A stretch of 64,000 bases of DNA from Pseudomonas sp. S35 (GTDB taxonomy: Bacteria > Pseudomonadota > Gammaproteobacteria > Pseudomonadales > Pseudomonadaceae), in NCBI RefSeq assembly GCF_009866765.1, contig NZ_CP019431.1:2976001-3040000 (forward strand). Reading direction: 5' to 3'. Shown in pieces: positions 39,201 to 47,253 of this stretch. The position numbers and the translations under genes are program-made. The notes beneath the pieces are model-generated. The model was not told where the DNA came from. It did not search any database and saw only the letters and a program-made list of their open reading frames with translations. Numbering within the stretch: position 1 is the first letter of the stretch; every line of letters begins with the position of its first letter.

Positions 39201-39382
39201 GCTGTGGCGCCGGGCCAGGCGGCGGTGATGGTCATCACCTTGACGGTGAAGGAGGGGTCTTCGGCGCGCCCCAGTTTGCCGAACGAGAAAATCCCGGCGG
39301 CAAGGATCGCGATGATCAGGAACAACGTGACGGCGCGGTGCTTGACCGCCAGTTCGGAGAGGTTGATGCCGCGCATGCTCAT
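36293..39382 (-). CDS. RND-family efflux pump, inner-membrane transporter (HAE-1 type)
   Basis: A 1029-residue proton-driven pump with the usual 12 helices and two large periplasmic loops. The proton-relay aspartates in helix 4 are visible in LGLLVDDAIIAIEM. N-terminal GAGIFSFGKLGRAEDPSFTVKV-type sequence (KLGRAEDPSF) places it closer to the TriC/VmeI-like branch than to MexB. Its ATG overlaps the adaptor stop by four bases. No outer-membrane channel gene is adjacent, so it must borrow one (TolC/OprM type). The substrate is unknown. Confidence 0.92.
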   Translation of the reverse strand: MSMRGINLSELAVKHRAVTLFLIIAILAAGIFSFGKLGRAEDPSFTVKVMTITAAWPGATAQEMQEQIADRLEKRLQELDYYDRVETIAQPGFVSMRMTFLESTRPSEIQDLFYQTRKKLSDEASRLPNGVIGPFFNDEYSDVYFALYALEAEHMPHRQQVQMAEELRQGFLNLPGVKKVNILGEQPQRIFVEFSYERLATLGIKPEQIFAALAAQNAVAPSGFVETAGARAYIRIDGAFDSLALIENVPLEGNGRLLRIADVATVSRGYEDPPSYRIRHQGDPALMLGVIMEKHWNGLELDKRLKAEEARIHADLPLGVNFAKVSDQAKNISLAVNEFMLKFFVALAVVMIISLLALGFRVGLVVAAAVPLTLSVVFVIMLVTGREFDRVTLGALIISLGLLVDDAIIAIEMMVVKLEEGFDRIHAATYAWSSTAAPMLTGTLVTIIGFLPVGFARSGAGEYAGNIFWIVGFALISSWLVAVVFTPYLGVKLLPNIKPVPGGHDAIYAGRHYQKLRTVVELCVRRRWLVTGLVVAAFVLCGLGMGVVKKQFFPDSDRSELILEVYMPPGSAFKSTEAVAAQLEKALLQEPQTSMVDTYVGGGAPRFFLSLNPELPDPAFAKLIVQTPNAHARDALKLRMRERIAAGEFPAARVRVTQLLFGPPVPFPVVFRVSGPNLEVLRGLSEDVRTVVAANALTKDAFLDWGERTSGYRLVLDQDRLRLLGFTPNEVKSQLNALLSGNPITEVREGNRTVSVVARAQGNQRENLGNLNNMTLTNSAGTSVPLAQVGHFQAVMEEPILKRRNRASTVEVRADIIDGVQPPDVEMAVYKDLQPLIAKLPVGYRIDIGGPVEESAKANVALAALFPIMILLTLTVIMFQVRSFGVMFMVFATAPLGLIGAVPTLLLFNQPFGFNAILGLIGIGGILMRNTLIFTDQIRQNQEHGMAIREAIVEATVRRARPVILTALAAALAFIPLTLSVFWSSLAYVLIGGVLVGTLLTLLFLPALCSLVLGRQKTKVVEPSHASAG

Positions 39383-40485
39383 TGGTCCTGTTTGCGGTTG
39401 AGGGCCAGTGCCTGGGCGGGCAGCAGACGCACGGCATCACAGCTGTGCAGCAGGTGCGCGCCGAGAGCGACGATGACCGTGCCTGGGCTCACGCCGCTGT
39501 CGAGCAAGGCATCTTCCTGGCCGAGGCTGACGACGTTGACGGGGGTAAACGCGACTTTATTATCCGCGCCGATCACCCACACCCCGGTGCCTTGCCCGGC
39601 ATCGTGCAACGCGCCGATAGGCACACGGGTCTGCGGCGCCTGGCCGTTGCCTTGCAGGCGCACGGTAATGGTCGAGCCGAGGGCGAAGCGGTCGACGGCG
39701 CCGTGCAGTACGTAGCGGGCGCGGTAGGTGCGGGTGGTGGGATCGGCACTGGCGGAGAGTTCGCGCAGGGTGGCCGTGACAGCCTGGTCGGGGGCGCCGA
39801 ACGGCGAGGCCAAGGCTTTCTGCGAGGCTTGGTCGCGCTGGTTTTCCGGCAGGTTGACGAGGGCTTCGCGGGCGCCATCACGGGCCAGGCGTGCAACGAT
39901 CTGCCCTTCGGCGACCACTTGGCCACGGTCGACGCGCACGTCGGTGATGATGCCGTCGCCGTCGGCCTTGAGCACCGAATAGGTACGACGGTTCTCGATC
40001 TGGCTGGCGTCCGATTGCGCCGAGGCCAACTCCGCTTCGGCAACGCGCAGGTTGGTCGCCGACTGGTCGAAGATCTGCCGCGACACGGCGCCGGTACTGG
40101 CCAGGCGCTGGTAGCGGTTGGCATCATCGCGACGTTGGCGCAGTTGGGCCTGAGCGGCATTGACGCGGTTTTTGGCCGAGCGCAGGGCCAGTTCGAAGTC
40201 GCCGATATCCAGCACCAGCAAGGTGTCGCCACGGGACACATGCTGGCCGGGATCGACCTTGCGTTCGATCACTTTACCGCTGACCCGAAAGCCCAAATCG
40301 CTTTCTGTACGGGCTGCGACCACACCGGTGTAGGCGCTTTGTTGCGTGCCGCCAGCTTCGACCCTGGCGGCGAGCACCGGGCGCGGTTGGGGCGTTTGGG
40401 CGGCGGTGTCGGCCTCGCTGTTGCAACCGCTGAGGGCCATCAGCAAGGCCAGGGGCTTGAGAAGACGTAGGGGGAGAGGGTTCAT
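39379..40485 (-). CDS. RND efflux periplasmic adaptor lipoprotein
   Basis: The membrane-fusion subunit of the pump, 368 residues. The signal peptide ends in a lipobox (LLMALSGC), so it is a lipoprotein from the ATG at 40485; an upstream in-frame ATG at 40515 would put ten residues before it. The barrel-sandwich sequence (RVSGKVIERKVDPGQHVSRGD), the coiled-coil hairpin and beta-barrel domains follow in order. It is the first gene of the operon. Its promoter region carries a perfect 26-base palindrome shared with the divergent MFS gene. Confidence 0.92.
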   Translation of the reverse strand: MNPLPLRLLKPLALLMALSGCNSEADTAAQTPQPRPVLAARVEAGGTQQSAYTGVVAARTESDLGFRVSGKVIERKVDPGQHVSRGDTLLVLDIGDFELALRSAKNRVNAAQAQLRQRRDDANRYQRLASTGAVSRQIFDQSATNLRVAEAELASAQSDASQIENRRTYSVLKADGDGIITDVRVDRGQVVAEGQIVARLARDGAREALVNLPENQRDQASQKALASPFGAPDQAVTATLRELSASADPTTRTYRARYVLHGAVDRFALGSTITVRLQGNGQAPQTRVPIGALHDAGQGTGVWVIGADNKVAFTPVNVVSLGQEDALLDSGVSPGTVIVALGAHLLHSCDAVRLLPAQALALNRKQDQ

Positions 40486-40512
40486 GTCGGGCTCCAGGGG
40501 ATGGCCAATGGA

Positions 40513-40538
40513 CAAAAAATTATGGACATAATTTTTTG
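40513..40538. promoter_or_regulatory. Perfect AT-rich palindrome between two efflux genes
   Basis: CAAAAAATTATG-GA-CATAATTTTTTG is a perfect 12-base inverted repeat with a 2-base centre. It lies 28 bases upstream of the adaptor start and 50 upstream of the divergent MFS start. ATTATGG recurs at 40544–40550. It is likely an operator for a TetR- or MarR-type dimer controlling both pumps; no such regulator gene is adjacent. Confidence 0.75.
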
Positions 40539-40587
40539 CTCATATTATGGTCGAAATATAAATTAATCCAGCCCCCGGATAATCCCC

Positions 40588-41806
40588 ATGTCGAATGCCC
40601 CGGTCCCGTCGCGAAGCTTGTTGTTGCTGCTGGTGGCCCTTACGGCACTTGGCGAAGTCTCGACCCAATTGATCATCCCCGGCCTTGGCGCCATCGAGCA
40701 GGCGCTGGTGGCGCCGCCGGGCTCGGCGTTGATTGCGCTGTCTGCGTTTGTCGCGGCGTTTGGCCTGGGGCAATTGTTGTTTGGGCCATTGTCGGACCGT
40801 ATCGGCCGGCGTCCGGTGTTGATCGGTGGGTTGCTGCTGTATGTGCTGGCGACCTTGTCGATGCTGCTGGTCAGCGACATGCATCAATTTATCGCCGCCC
40901 GTGTACTGCAAGGCCTTGGCGCCTGCGCGGCGCTGGTGTTGGCACGCACGGTGGTGCGCGATGTATGGAAGGCCGAAGCGGGGCCCGCGCTGGCCCTGAC
41001 GATGATCGGCATGCTCTACGCCATCGTCCTCGCGCCGATGGTGGGCGGCCTGCTGATCAAGTTGTTCGGCTGGCATGCACCGATCCTTCTGGCATTGGTG
41101 ATCGGCAGCGTGGTGTTGTTGCTGGCACTGTTGTTCTTCCGCGAGAGCAACCTTTACCTCGACCCCAAGGCCGGCCACTGGCGCACCCTGGGTGGGCAGT
41201 ACCTGGACTTGCTCAAGGGCCGTCCATACCGCGCGTTCGCTGTGGCCTTGGCCTGCACCTATGGCGCGATGTTCGCGGTGATTGCCGGTTCATCGGCGGT
41301 GTTTATCAACCTGCTGGGCTTGAGCAGCCTGGAGTACGGCATCAACTTTGGCGTGATCGTGTCGATGTTGATCGTCGGTTCCACGTACACCCGGCGCAAT
41401 ATCCTGCGCCTGGGTCCGCAGCGGATTGTCACGATGGGGGTCACGCTGGTGGCCCTTGGCGGGGTTTCGGCGGCGGTGATTTATGGCGTGTTCGGCCTGT
41501 CGGTGCTGGGGTTGGATATTCCCATCGCCTTGGCGACGTTGGGCGGCGGCCTGGTATTGCCGGGCTCGGTCACGGGCGCCGTGATGCCCAACGCGCACCG
41601 CGCACCGCGCAGGCTTGGCGGCAGGCTTGATGGGCTTTGCGCAGATGTTCGGCGCCACCTGCAGCGGCCTGCTGCTGAGCCAACTGCGTGATGGCAGCGC
41701 CACACCGATGATCATGATCCAGGCGGGTTTTGCGGTGATGGCCTTTGTGGCGTTTCATCTGTTGCGTGAACGGCGTGTGGCGCCGGTACTTGTGGGAGAT
41801 GTCTAG
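40588..41806 (+). pseudogene. Bcr/CflA-type MFS drug transporter, frameshifted by a 7-bp duplication
   Basis: The gene encodes a 12-helix drug:proton antiporter with the loop motif GPLSDRIGRRPVLIGG. Reading runs normally to about residue 338. A tandem copy of GCGCACC (41593–41599 and 41600–41606) then shifts the frame, and the remaining ORF ends early at 41691 with an arginine-rich tail. The true continuation (AGLAAGLMGFAQMFGATC...) is in another frame and stops at 41806. Removing one 7-base unit restores 403 residues, the usual length. It could be a real mutation, a phase-variable tract or a sequencing error. It is divergent from the RND operon. Confidence 0.85.
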
Positions 41807-41903
41807 CTTTGGCAAGGCTTCGATGGCGGCGGCACGGGCGACACATAGCCCCCTGAAGCGACGCACCGGTTGTCACACTTTGTCCAAGTTATTCAGGGCT
41901 AGA

Positions 41904-41918
41904 TGATTACGATTCTCT
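41904..41918. promoter_or_regulatory. Candidate Fur box upstream of the TonB receptor
   Basis: TGATTACGATTCTCT matches the Fur 7-1-7 pattern TGATAATGATTATCA at 11 of 15 positions. It lies 29 bases before the receptor start, consistent with iron repression. Confidence 0.6.
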
Positions 41919-41946
41919 TTTGAGTCTAATCCTAAGGTCCACGCCC

Positions 41947-43884
41947 ATGCTTCCTGCTTTTCGCTTTACGCCCCTGGCCCTGTTGGTCGCCGGCAGCTTC
42001 AGCGCCCATGCCGACGAACCCGTTGCCCTGGAACTCAACGATGTGGTGGTGACGGCAGCCGGTTATGCCCAAAGCGTGGAAGACGCGCCAGCTTCGGTCA
42101 CGGTAATCGACGGCGAAGCGCTGCGCCGCAAGTCCTACCGCGACCTCGGCGACGCAGTGCGGGATGTGGAAGGCGTGACGGTCAATGGCGGGGCGAATGA
42201 AACCGATATCTCCATCCGTGGCATGCCGGCTGACTACACCTTGATCATGGTCGACGGCAAACGCCAGAGTGCGCGGGAGTCGCGGGTCAACGGCAACAGC
42301 GGCTACGAGCAAAGCTTTGTGCCTCCGGCCGCCGCCATCGAGCGGATCGAAGTGGTGCGCGGCCCGATGTCGTCGCTGTACGGCTCGGACGCTATCGGCG
42401 GGGTGATCAACGTGATCACACGCAAAGTCTCGCCGACCTGGGGCGGCTCCATCGGCTACGACTACTCGGCGCGCCAGCACAGCGACCAGGGCAATGCGCG
42501 CCAGACCCAGTTCTACCTCAGCGGCCCGCTCAAGGAAGATTTCCTCGGCTTGCAGGTATGGGGCCGTTACCTCGACCGCCAGGCCGACGATGACATCGAA
42601 CAAACCAATGGCTTCAGCAAGGCCGACCACCGCGACCTCACCGCGCGCTTGGCCTTCACCCCGACCATCGACCACGACATCCTGCTGGAAGCCGGCGCCA
42701 CGCGCCTGAAGAACGGCGACGGCATGAGCGCCAACTGGGCCACCCGCGAGCAAGAAAACAACCGCGATCATTGGTCGCTGTCCCATCAAGGCCGCTGGGG
42801 CTGGGCGACCTCGGACATCGCCCTGTCCCAGGAAACCTCGACCCGCGAAGGCAAGGCCACCCCGGCCCAAACCGATATCTACGGGCGCAAGCCCGAGATC
42901 AAGAACACCGTGTTCGACGCCAAGCTGGTGGTGCCCACCGCCTATAACGTCAGCACCGTCGGCGTGCAGTGGAATGAAAGCGAGTTGACCGACTGGAACC
43001 AGGGCCTGGGTGATCGCGTCGACTATAAATTCTCGGTGGTGCAAAAAGCCCTGTTCGGCGAAAACGAATGGTCAGTCACCGACAGCTTCGCCCTGACCAC
43101 CGGCCTGCGCTTGGATGAGCACGAAGAGTACGGCGCGCACCTCAGCCCACGCGTCTATGGCGTATGGCGCGCCACCGACCAGTGGACCTTCAAGGGCGGC
43201 ATCGCCCGTGGCTTCAAGGCGCCGGAACTGCGCGCCGTGGTCGAGGACTACGCCTACCTGCGCCGCAACCGCTTCGTGATGTTCGGCAACCCGGATCTCA
43301 AGCCCGAAACCAGCACCAACTACGAAGTCTCCGCACTGTGGAGCAACCGCGACAACCTGTCGGGCGGCGTGACGCTGTTCTACAACGACTTCCAGGACAA
43401 GCTCTCCACCGTCACCACCGACCGGCGCTGGAACGGCTACACCATCATGGAACGGGTCAACGTCGACAAGGCGATCATCCAAGGCGTGGAGCTCAACGGC
43501 CAATGGGATATCAGCCCGAGCGTGCTGCTCAAGGCCAACTACACCTACACCGATTCCGAGCAGAAAAGCGGCGCCAACAAAGGCGCACCGCTGGCCCTCA
43601 CACCCGAGCAAAAAGCCAACGTGCGCACCGAGTGGAGCATCAACGACCGTACCCAGGCCTGGGCGTCGCTGAGTTACTACGGCGAAGAAACCGGCAACAC
43701 CATTACTGACGAACCGGCGCCGGGCTACACCACCGCCGACCTGGGCGGCTCCTACGATGTAAACGATGCGCTGACTCTCAACGCCTCACTCAACAACCTC
43801 ACCGACAAGCGCCTGGACGATGAAACCTACGGCACGGTGAACTACGGCCGCACCCTGTGGATGGGCGCCACGTACAACTTCTAA
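41947..43884 (+). CDS. TonB-dependent outer-membrane receptor (CirA/FepA type)
   Basis: A 645-residue siderophore-type receptor. A signal peptide ends near SAHADEP and is followed by a TonB-box-like VVVTAAG. The plug domain (residues ~40–160) has IRGMPADYTLIMVDGKRQ and RIEVVRGPMSSLYGSDAIGG-type sequence (RIEVVRGPMSSLYG). The 22-stranded barrel ends in the terminal Phe of MGATYNF. Size and the long plug fit the catecholate receptors PirA/CirA. A Fur-like box precedes it, and it converges with a two-component system, the arrangement seen at pfeRS/pirRS loci. The exact siderophore is not certain. Confidence 0.9.
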   Translation: MLPAFRFTPLALLVAGSFSAHADEPVALELNDVVVTAAGYAQSVEDAPASVTVIDGEALRRKSYRDLGDAVRDVEGVTVNGGANETDISIRGMPADYTLIMVDGKRQSARESRVNGNSGYEQSFVPPAAAIERIEVVRGPMSSLYGSDAIGGVINVITRKVSPTWGGSIGYDYSARQHSDQGNARQTQFYLSGPLKEDFLGLQVWGRYLDRQADDDIEQTNGFSKADHRDLTARLAFTPTIDHDILLEAGATRLKNGDGMSANWATREQENNRDHWSLSHQGRWGWATSDIALSQETSTREGKATPAQTDIYGRKPEIKNTVFDAKLVVPTAYNVSTVGVQWNESELTDWNQGLGDRVDYKFSVVQKALFGENEWSVTDSFALTTGLRLDEHEEYGAHLSPRVYGVWRATDQWTFKGGIARGFKAPELRAVVEDYAYLRRNRFVMFGNPDLKPETSTNYEVSALWSNRDNLSGGVTLFYNDFQDKLSTVTTDRRWNGYTIMERVNVDKAIIQGVELNGQWDISPSVLLKANYTYTDSEQKSGANKGAPLALTPEQKANVRTEWSINDRTQAWASLSYYGEETGNTITDEPAPGYTTADLGGSYDVNDALTLNASLNNLTDKRLDDETYGTVNYGRTLWMGATYNF

Positions 43885-45233
43885 AGCGCTGCGGGCAATC
43901 GCACCACCGCGCATAGGCCGGCCGGTGGGCGATTGTGCAACATCAGCTCCCCGCCGTGGGCCTGGATGCACGAGCGTGCAATCGCCAGGCCCAACCCTAC
44001 GCCTGCATCGCTGACGCCGCGCTGCACGAACGGTTCGAAGACTTTGTCCAGCCAGTCTTCGGGCAAGCCTTGGCCGTGGTCGAGAATCTCGATGCGCAGC
44101 CAGCCGTTGTCTTCCCGAGTCAGGCTTAGGTGGGCATCGCCGGCATGGTGCAGGGCGTTGTCGATCAGGTTGGTCAAGGCGCGTTTGAGCGCCAGTGGGC
44201 GGCAGGTCAGCGCCAGAGCTGGTGCGCCGTTCCAGATCACGGGCTGTTGCAAGCGCTGATAACGCTTGGCCAGGTCATCCAGCAAGCTGCTCAACGATAG
44301 TGTGGCGCTTGCCTCCTGCACTGCGTCATCGCGCACGAAGCTCAAGGTTTCGCGGACCATTGCGTTCAGCTCGGCGAGGCTTTCGAGCATGTCATCGCGC
44401 ATGTCGCCGGGCTCCAGCAATTCCACTTGCAAGCGCAGTTCGGTGATCGGCGTGTTCAGGTCGTGGCTGACCGCCGCCAACATCCGCGTGCGGCCTTCGA
44501 CGTGCCGGGCAAGATGGACCTGCATGGTGTTGAAGGCGGCAGTGAGATCGCGGGCTTCCTGGGGGCCGGTTTCCGGCAGCGGAGCGATCCATTCACCACG
44601 GCTGACGCGCTCCGTGGCCTGGGCCAGGGTCTTGATCGGGCGCACCACGCGGGCGATGAAAAACATCACGATCAGCAGCACCGGCAGCGTCGTCACCGGC
44701 AGGCTGTAGGCCAGGACACGGCCCCATTCATACGCGCCGGCGGGGTATTGCACGGCATTGAGGTAGGTGCCGTTGGGCAGCGGCACGCTGGTGCGCAGGC
44801 GCAACGGTGCCCAACCGGCGGGGCTGAACACGTGGGTGCGGGCGTCGGCGCCGCTGATGCGTTCCAACTGCATACCGATGGCGGCCGCGTCATCCAGGTG
44901 TAATTGGCGGCGCAGTTCGTTGGCCAGCCGCTGTTCTTCCGGGCGCAGTTCAAACGGCGCTACCTCTGGCGTTGGGGCGATCCAGAAGCGTGTGTCGTCG
45001 TGGCTCATCCCGGCCAGCAGGTGCTCGGTTTCCGTCGGCGTCAGGTCGATTGCCGTGTGGTGCGCAATCCCCAGGCGCTCCAGGCTGAAACTGCGTGACA
45101 GCGGGTGGATCAGGCTGCCGGTGCGTTGCAAAAACAGCATCGCGATGGCATTGGAGGCGAGCAATGCCAGCAGCAGCAACAGGCTCAACTGACGCGCCAG
45201 GGTGCGCGGCCACAGCCGGCTCAGGGCGCGCAT
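43881..45233 (-). CDS. Sensor histidine kinase, OmpR/EnvZ class
   Basis: A 450-residue membrane kinase. Two helices (LLLLLALLASNAIAMLFL near residue 20 and TLPVLLIVMFFIARVV near 165) bracket a periplasmic sensor of ~130 residues. A HAMP region, the phospho-acceptor His in AAVSHDLNTPITEL, and an ATPase with NLIDNAL and DHGQGLP follow. The start overlaps the response-regulator stop by 13 bases, so the two are one operon. It lies tail to tail with the TonB receptor (4-base overlap). With the Fur-like box upstream, this suggests that it senses an iron–siderophore signal. Confidence 0.9.
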   Translation of the reverse strand: MRALSRLWPRTLARQLSLLLLLALLASNAIAMLFLQRTGSLIHPLSRSFSLERLGIAHHTAIDLTPTETEHLLAGMSHDDTRFWIAPTPEVAPFELRPEEQRLANELRRQLHLDDAAAIGMQLERISGADARTHVFSPAGWAPLRLRTSVPLPNGTYLNAVQYPAGAYEWGRVLAYSLPVTTLPVLLIVMFFIARVVRPIKTLAQATERVSRGEWIAPLPETGPQEARDLTAAFNTMQVHLARHVEGRTRMLAAVSHDLNTPITELRLQVELLEPGDMRDDMLESLAELNAMVRETLSFVRDDAVQEASATLSLSSLLDDLAKRYQRLQQPVIWNGAPALALTCRPLALKRALTNLIDNALHHAGDAHLSLTREDNGWLRIEILDHGQGLPEDWLDKVFEPFVQRGVSDAGVGLGLAIARSCIQAHGGELMLHNRPPAGLCAVVRLPAAL

Positions 45234-45964
45234 TCGTTGACGTCGGCCGCCAGAAGGTAGCCGCCACCCCAGATGGTGCGCAGCAGGTCTGGCGCCGTAT
45301 TGTCCTGGGCCAGTTTGCGGCGCAAGCGGCTCACCTGGCGGTCGATGGCGCGGTCGCTCACGTCGCTGTCGGCAGCGGCGGTAAGGTCGATCAAACGTTC
45401 GCGGGGCAGCAAGGTGTTGGGGTGGGTAAGGAATACCTGCAACAAGCGGCTTTCCGCTGTGCTGAGCTGGATCGGCGGGCAGGCCTCGCGCTGCAAGATG
45501 GCGTTGGCCACGCTGAATTGCCAACCGGCAAACCGATAGGCGCGCGCGCCACTGCTGGGTGCGGCAGGCCCGGTGTTGCGGCCTTGGCGGCGCAGCACAC
45601 TGTTGATGCGTGCCACCAATTCGCGGGGCTCGAAGGGCTTGGTCACGTAGTCGTCTGCGCCCAGGTCCAGGCCACGGATACGGTCGGCGGCGGTATCGCG
45701 GGCGGTCAACAGGATCACAGGGGTATTGCTGCGCCGATGCAACTGGTTGCACAGCTCGAAACCGTCGCCGTCCGGCAGCAGCACGTCGAGCACTACGACG
45801 TCGAACGCCTGGGTCTTGAGCAATTGCCACATACCGGTCGCGTCTTCGGCGGTGCGCACATCGAAGGTGTGTCGACGCAGGTAAGTGGCCAAGGGTTCGC
45901 GGATTTTGCGGTGGTCATCCACCACCAGCACACGCGGTGCGACAGGCGCAGGGGCAAACGGCAT
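45221..45964 (-). CDS. OmpR/PhoB-family response regulator
   Basis: A 247-residue DNA-binding regulator. The receiver has acidic residues in VVDDHRK, the phospho-acceptor Asp in VVLDVLLPDGDGF, and the Lys in YVTKPF. The C-terminal winged helix ends in LRTIWGGGYLL. I chose the ATG at 45964 (GAGGG five bases upstream), which puts the receiver near residue 11; another start at 46021 is possible and would overlap the Fur-like box. Its gene is the promoter-proximal member of the operon with the sensor kinase. It likely activates the convergent TonB receptor. Confidence 0.92.
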   Translation of the reverse strand: MPFAPAPVAPRVLVVDDHRKIREPLATYLRRHTFDVRTAEDATGMWQLLKTQAFDVVVLDVLLPDGDGFELCNQLHRRSNTPVILLTARDTAADRIRGLDLGADDYVTKPFEPRELVARINSVLRRQGRNTGPAAPSSGARAYRFAGWQFSVANAILQREACPPIQLSTAESRLLQVFLTHPNTLLPRERLIDLTAAADSDVSDRAIDRQVSRLRRKLAQDNTAPDLLRTIWGGGYLLAADVNECAP

Positions 45965-46006
45965 TGCAGCCCTCGGAAGGTTGAGCGGGAGAGGGCGGAT
46001 ATTACT

Positions 46007-46025
46007 ACGAGTCATTATCATTAAC
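46007..46025. promoter_or_regulatory. Candidate Fur box upstream of the two-component operon
   Basis: Read on the minus strand the region gives GTTAATGATAATGACTCGT, which contains the core AATGATAAT of the Fur consensus GATAATGATAATCATTATC. It lies about 43–61 bases before the regulator start. It would place the two-component system itself under iron control. Confidence 0.65.
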
Positions 46026-46143
46026 GCGGTTTTATGGCTAAGTGCTGGCTTGTCGTTCTATCAGTAGGACGCTCTAAGGTGTTTTAGCCGTCTAGCGCTC
46101 GATTGATATCGGTTTTAAGGTGTATGCACTTTGGAGGACCACC

Positions 46144-47010
46144 ATGAAAAAACTCATCGGCATCTACACCAGCCCTCGCGCCCATTGGGTCGGCGACGGT
46201 TTCCCGGTGCGCACACTGTTTTCCTACGACAACCTGGGCAAACACATCAGCCCCTTCCTGCTGCTGGACCACGCGGGCCCGGCCGAATTTACCCCGACCG
46301 AACAACGACGCGGCGTCGGCCAGCACCCCCATCGAGGGTTTGAAACCGTCACCATCGTCTACGACGGCGAAGTCGAACACCGCGACTCCACCGGCGCTGG
46401 CGGCACCATCGGCCCAGGCGATGTGCAATGGATGACGGCCGCAAAAGGCATTCTCCACGAGGAGTTCCACTCCCAAGCGTTTGCCCGCAAAGGCGGCGCG
46501 ATGGAGATGGTTCAGCTGTGGGTCAACTTGCCGGCCAAGGACAAAATGGCCGACGCCGGTTACCAGACCATTGTCGACGGTGATATTCCCGTGCTGCCGT
46601 TGGCCGATGAAGCCGGGCACCTGCGCCTGATCGCCGGAGAGTTCGCCGGCGCCAAAGGCCCTGCGCGCACCTTCACACCGATTGACGTGTGGGACCTGCG
46701 CCTCAACGCCGCAAAGCCAGTGACCCTGGACCTGCACGCCGGGCGCAACACTGCCCTGGTGATCCTGCGCGGCACCGTGCTGGTCAACGGCGAGGAAGTG
46801 GCGCGCCAAGGCCAATTGGCACTGTTCGAGCGCGACGGCACGCAACTGGTCCTGGAGGCAAACGACGATGCTATGGTGCTGCTGCTCAGCGGCGAGCCGA
46901 TCGACGAGCCCATCGTTGGCCATGGCCCGTTTGTGATGAACACCGAGCAGGAGATTCACCAGGCGTTTGCGGATTTTCAGTCGGGTCAATTCGGGCGGAT
47001 GCACGCCTGA
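46144..47010 (+). CDS. Pirin-family protein
   Basis: A 288-residue bicupin. The metal ligands in the N-terminal cupin are visible as QHPHRGFETVT and the later HEEFHS (His/Glu). Pirins bind iron; some are quercetinases and others modulate metabolic enzymes, and the role here is open. GGAGGA six bases upstream fixes the ATG at 46144. It is divergent from the iron-linked two-component system, which is suggestive but not proof of a shared role. A REP doublet follows the gene. Confidence 0.9.
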   Translation: MKKLIGIYTSPRAHWVGDGFPVRTLFSYDNLGKHISPFLLLDHAGPAEFTPTEQRRGVGQHPHRGFETVTIVYDGEVEHRDSTGAGGTIGPGDVQWMTAAKGILHEEFHSQAFARKGGAMEMVQLWVNLPAKDKMADAGYQTIVDGDIPVLPLADEAGHLRLIAGEFAGAKGPARTFTPIDVWDLRLNAAKPVTLDLHAGRNTALVILRGTVLVNGEEVARQGQLALFERDGTQLVLEANDDAMVLLLSGEPIDEPIVGHGPFVMNTEQEIHQAFADFQSGQFGRMHA

Positions 47011-47040
47011 CCGGCGATCTCCCAAATTCCGCGTGCCTAT

Positions 47041-47173
47041 TGTAGTGAACGGGCTTGCCCCGCGCCGGGCTGCGCAGCAGCCCCACTACTTTCACCGCGT
47101 TTCTTCAGATAAAACCACACAGCCGGTTTAGGGCCGCTTCGCGCCCCAGCGCAGGGCAAGCCTGCTCACTACA
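47041..47173. repeat. Long REP-doublet (copy 3)
   Basis: TGTAGTGAACGGGCTTGCCC at the left mirrors GGGCAAGCCTGCTCACTACA at the right, with CCGGGCTGCGCAGCAGCCCC inside the left half. It is the third copy of the family at 867–1032 and 14297–14431, more diverged in its right arm. It sits directly left of the AT-rich island. Confidence 0.8.
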
Positions 47174-47186
47174 AAAGTTAGCGTTG

Positions 47187-47253
47187 CTATACCCGCCAGC
47201 TCCATTTCATGCAGTCATTCGCGCTGGAGTCGCGTCAACGTCCTTGCTTTATC
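47187..47253 (+). repeat. Left direct repeat flanking the AT-rich operon
   Basis: CTATACCCGC...CCATTTCATGC...TCATTCGCGCTGGAGTCGC and the following ...CTTTATC match, with a small gap and substitutions, the leader and first codons of mscS at 51276–51349. Both copies read in the same direction. The copy ends exactly at the 3' end of the flavoenzyme gene. It looks like a boundary duplication. Confidence 0.75.

Noticed and set aside
41615..41806. Separate small membrane protein of 63 residues
   Set aside because: It is the displaced C-terminal end of the frameshifted MFS transporter, not an independent gene.
43881..45830. 649-codon reading for the sensor kinase
   Set aside because: The first ~199 codons are out-of-frame translation across the response regulator; the kinase starts at 45233 with its first membrane helix.
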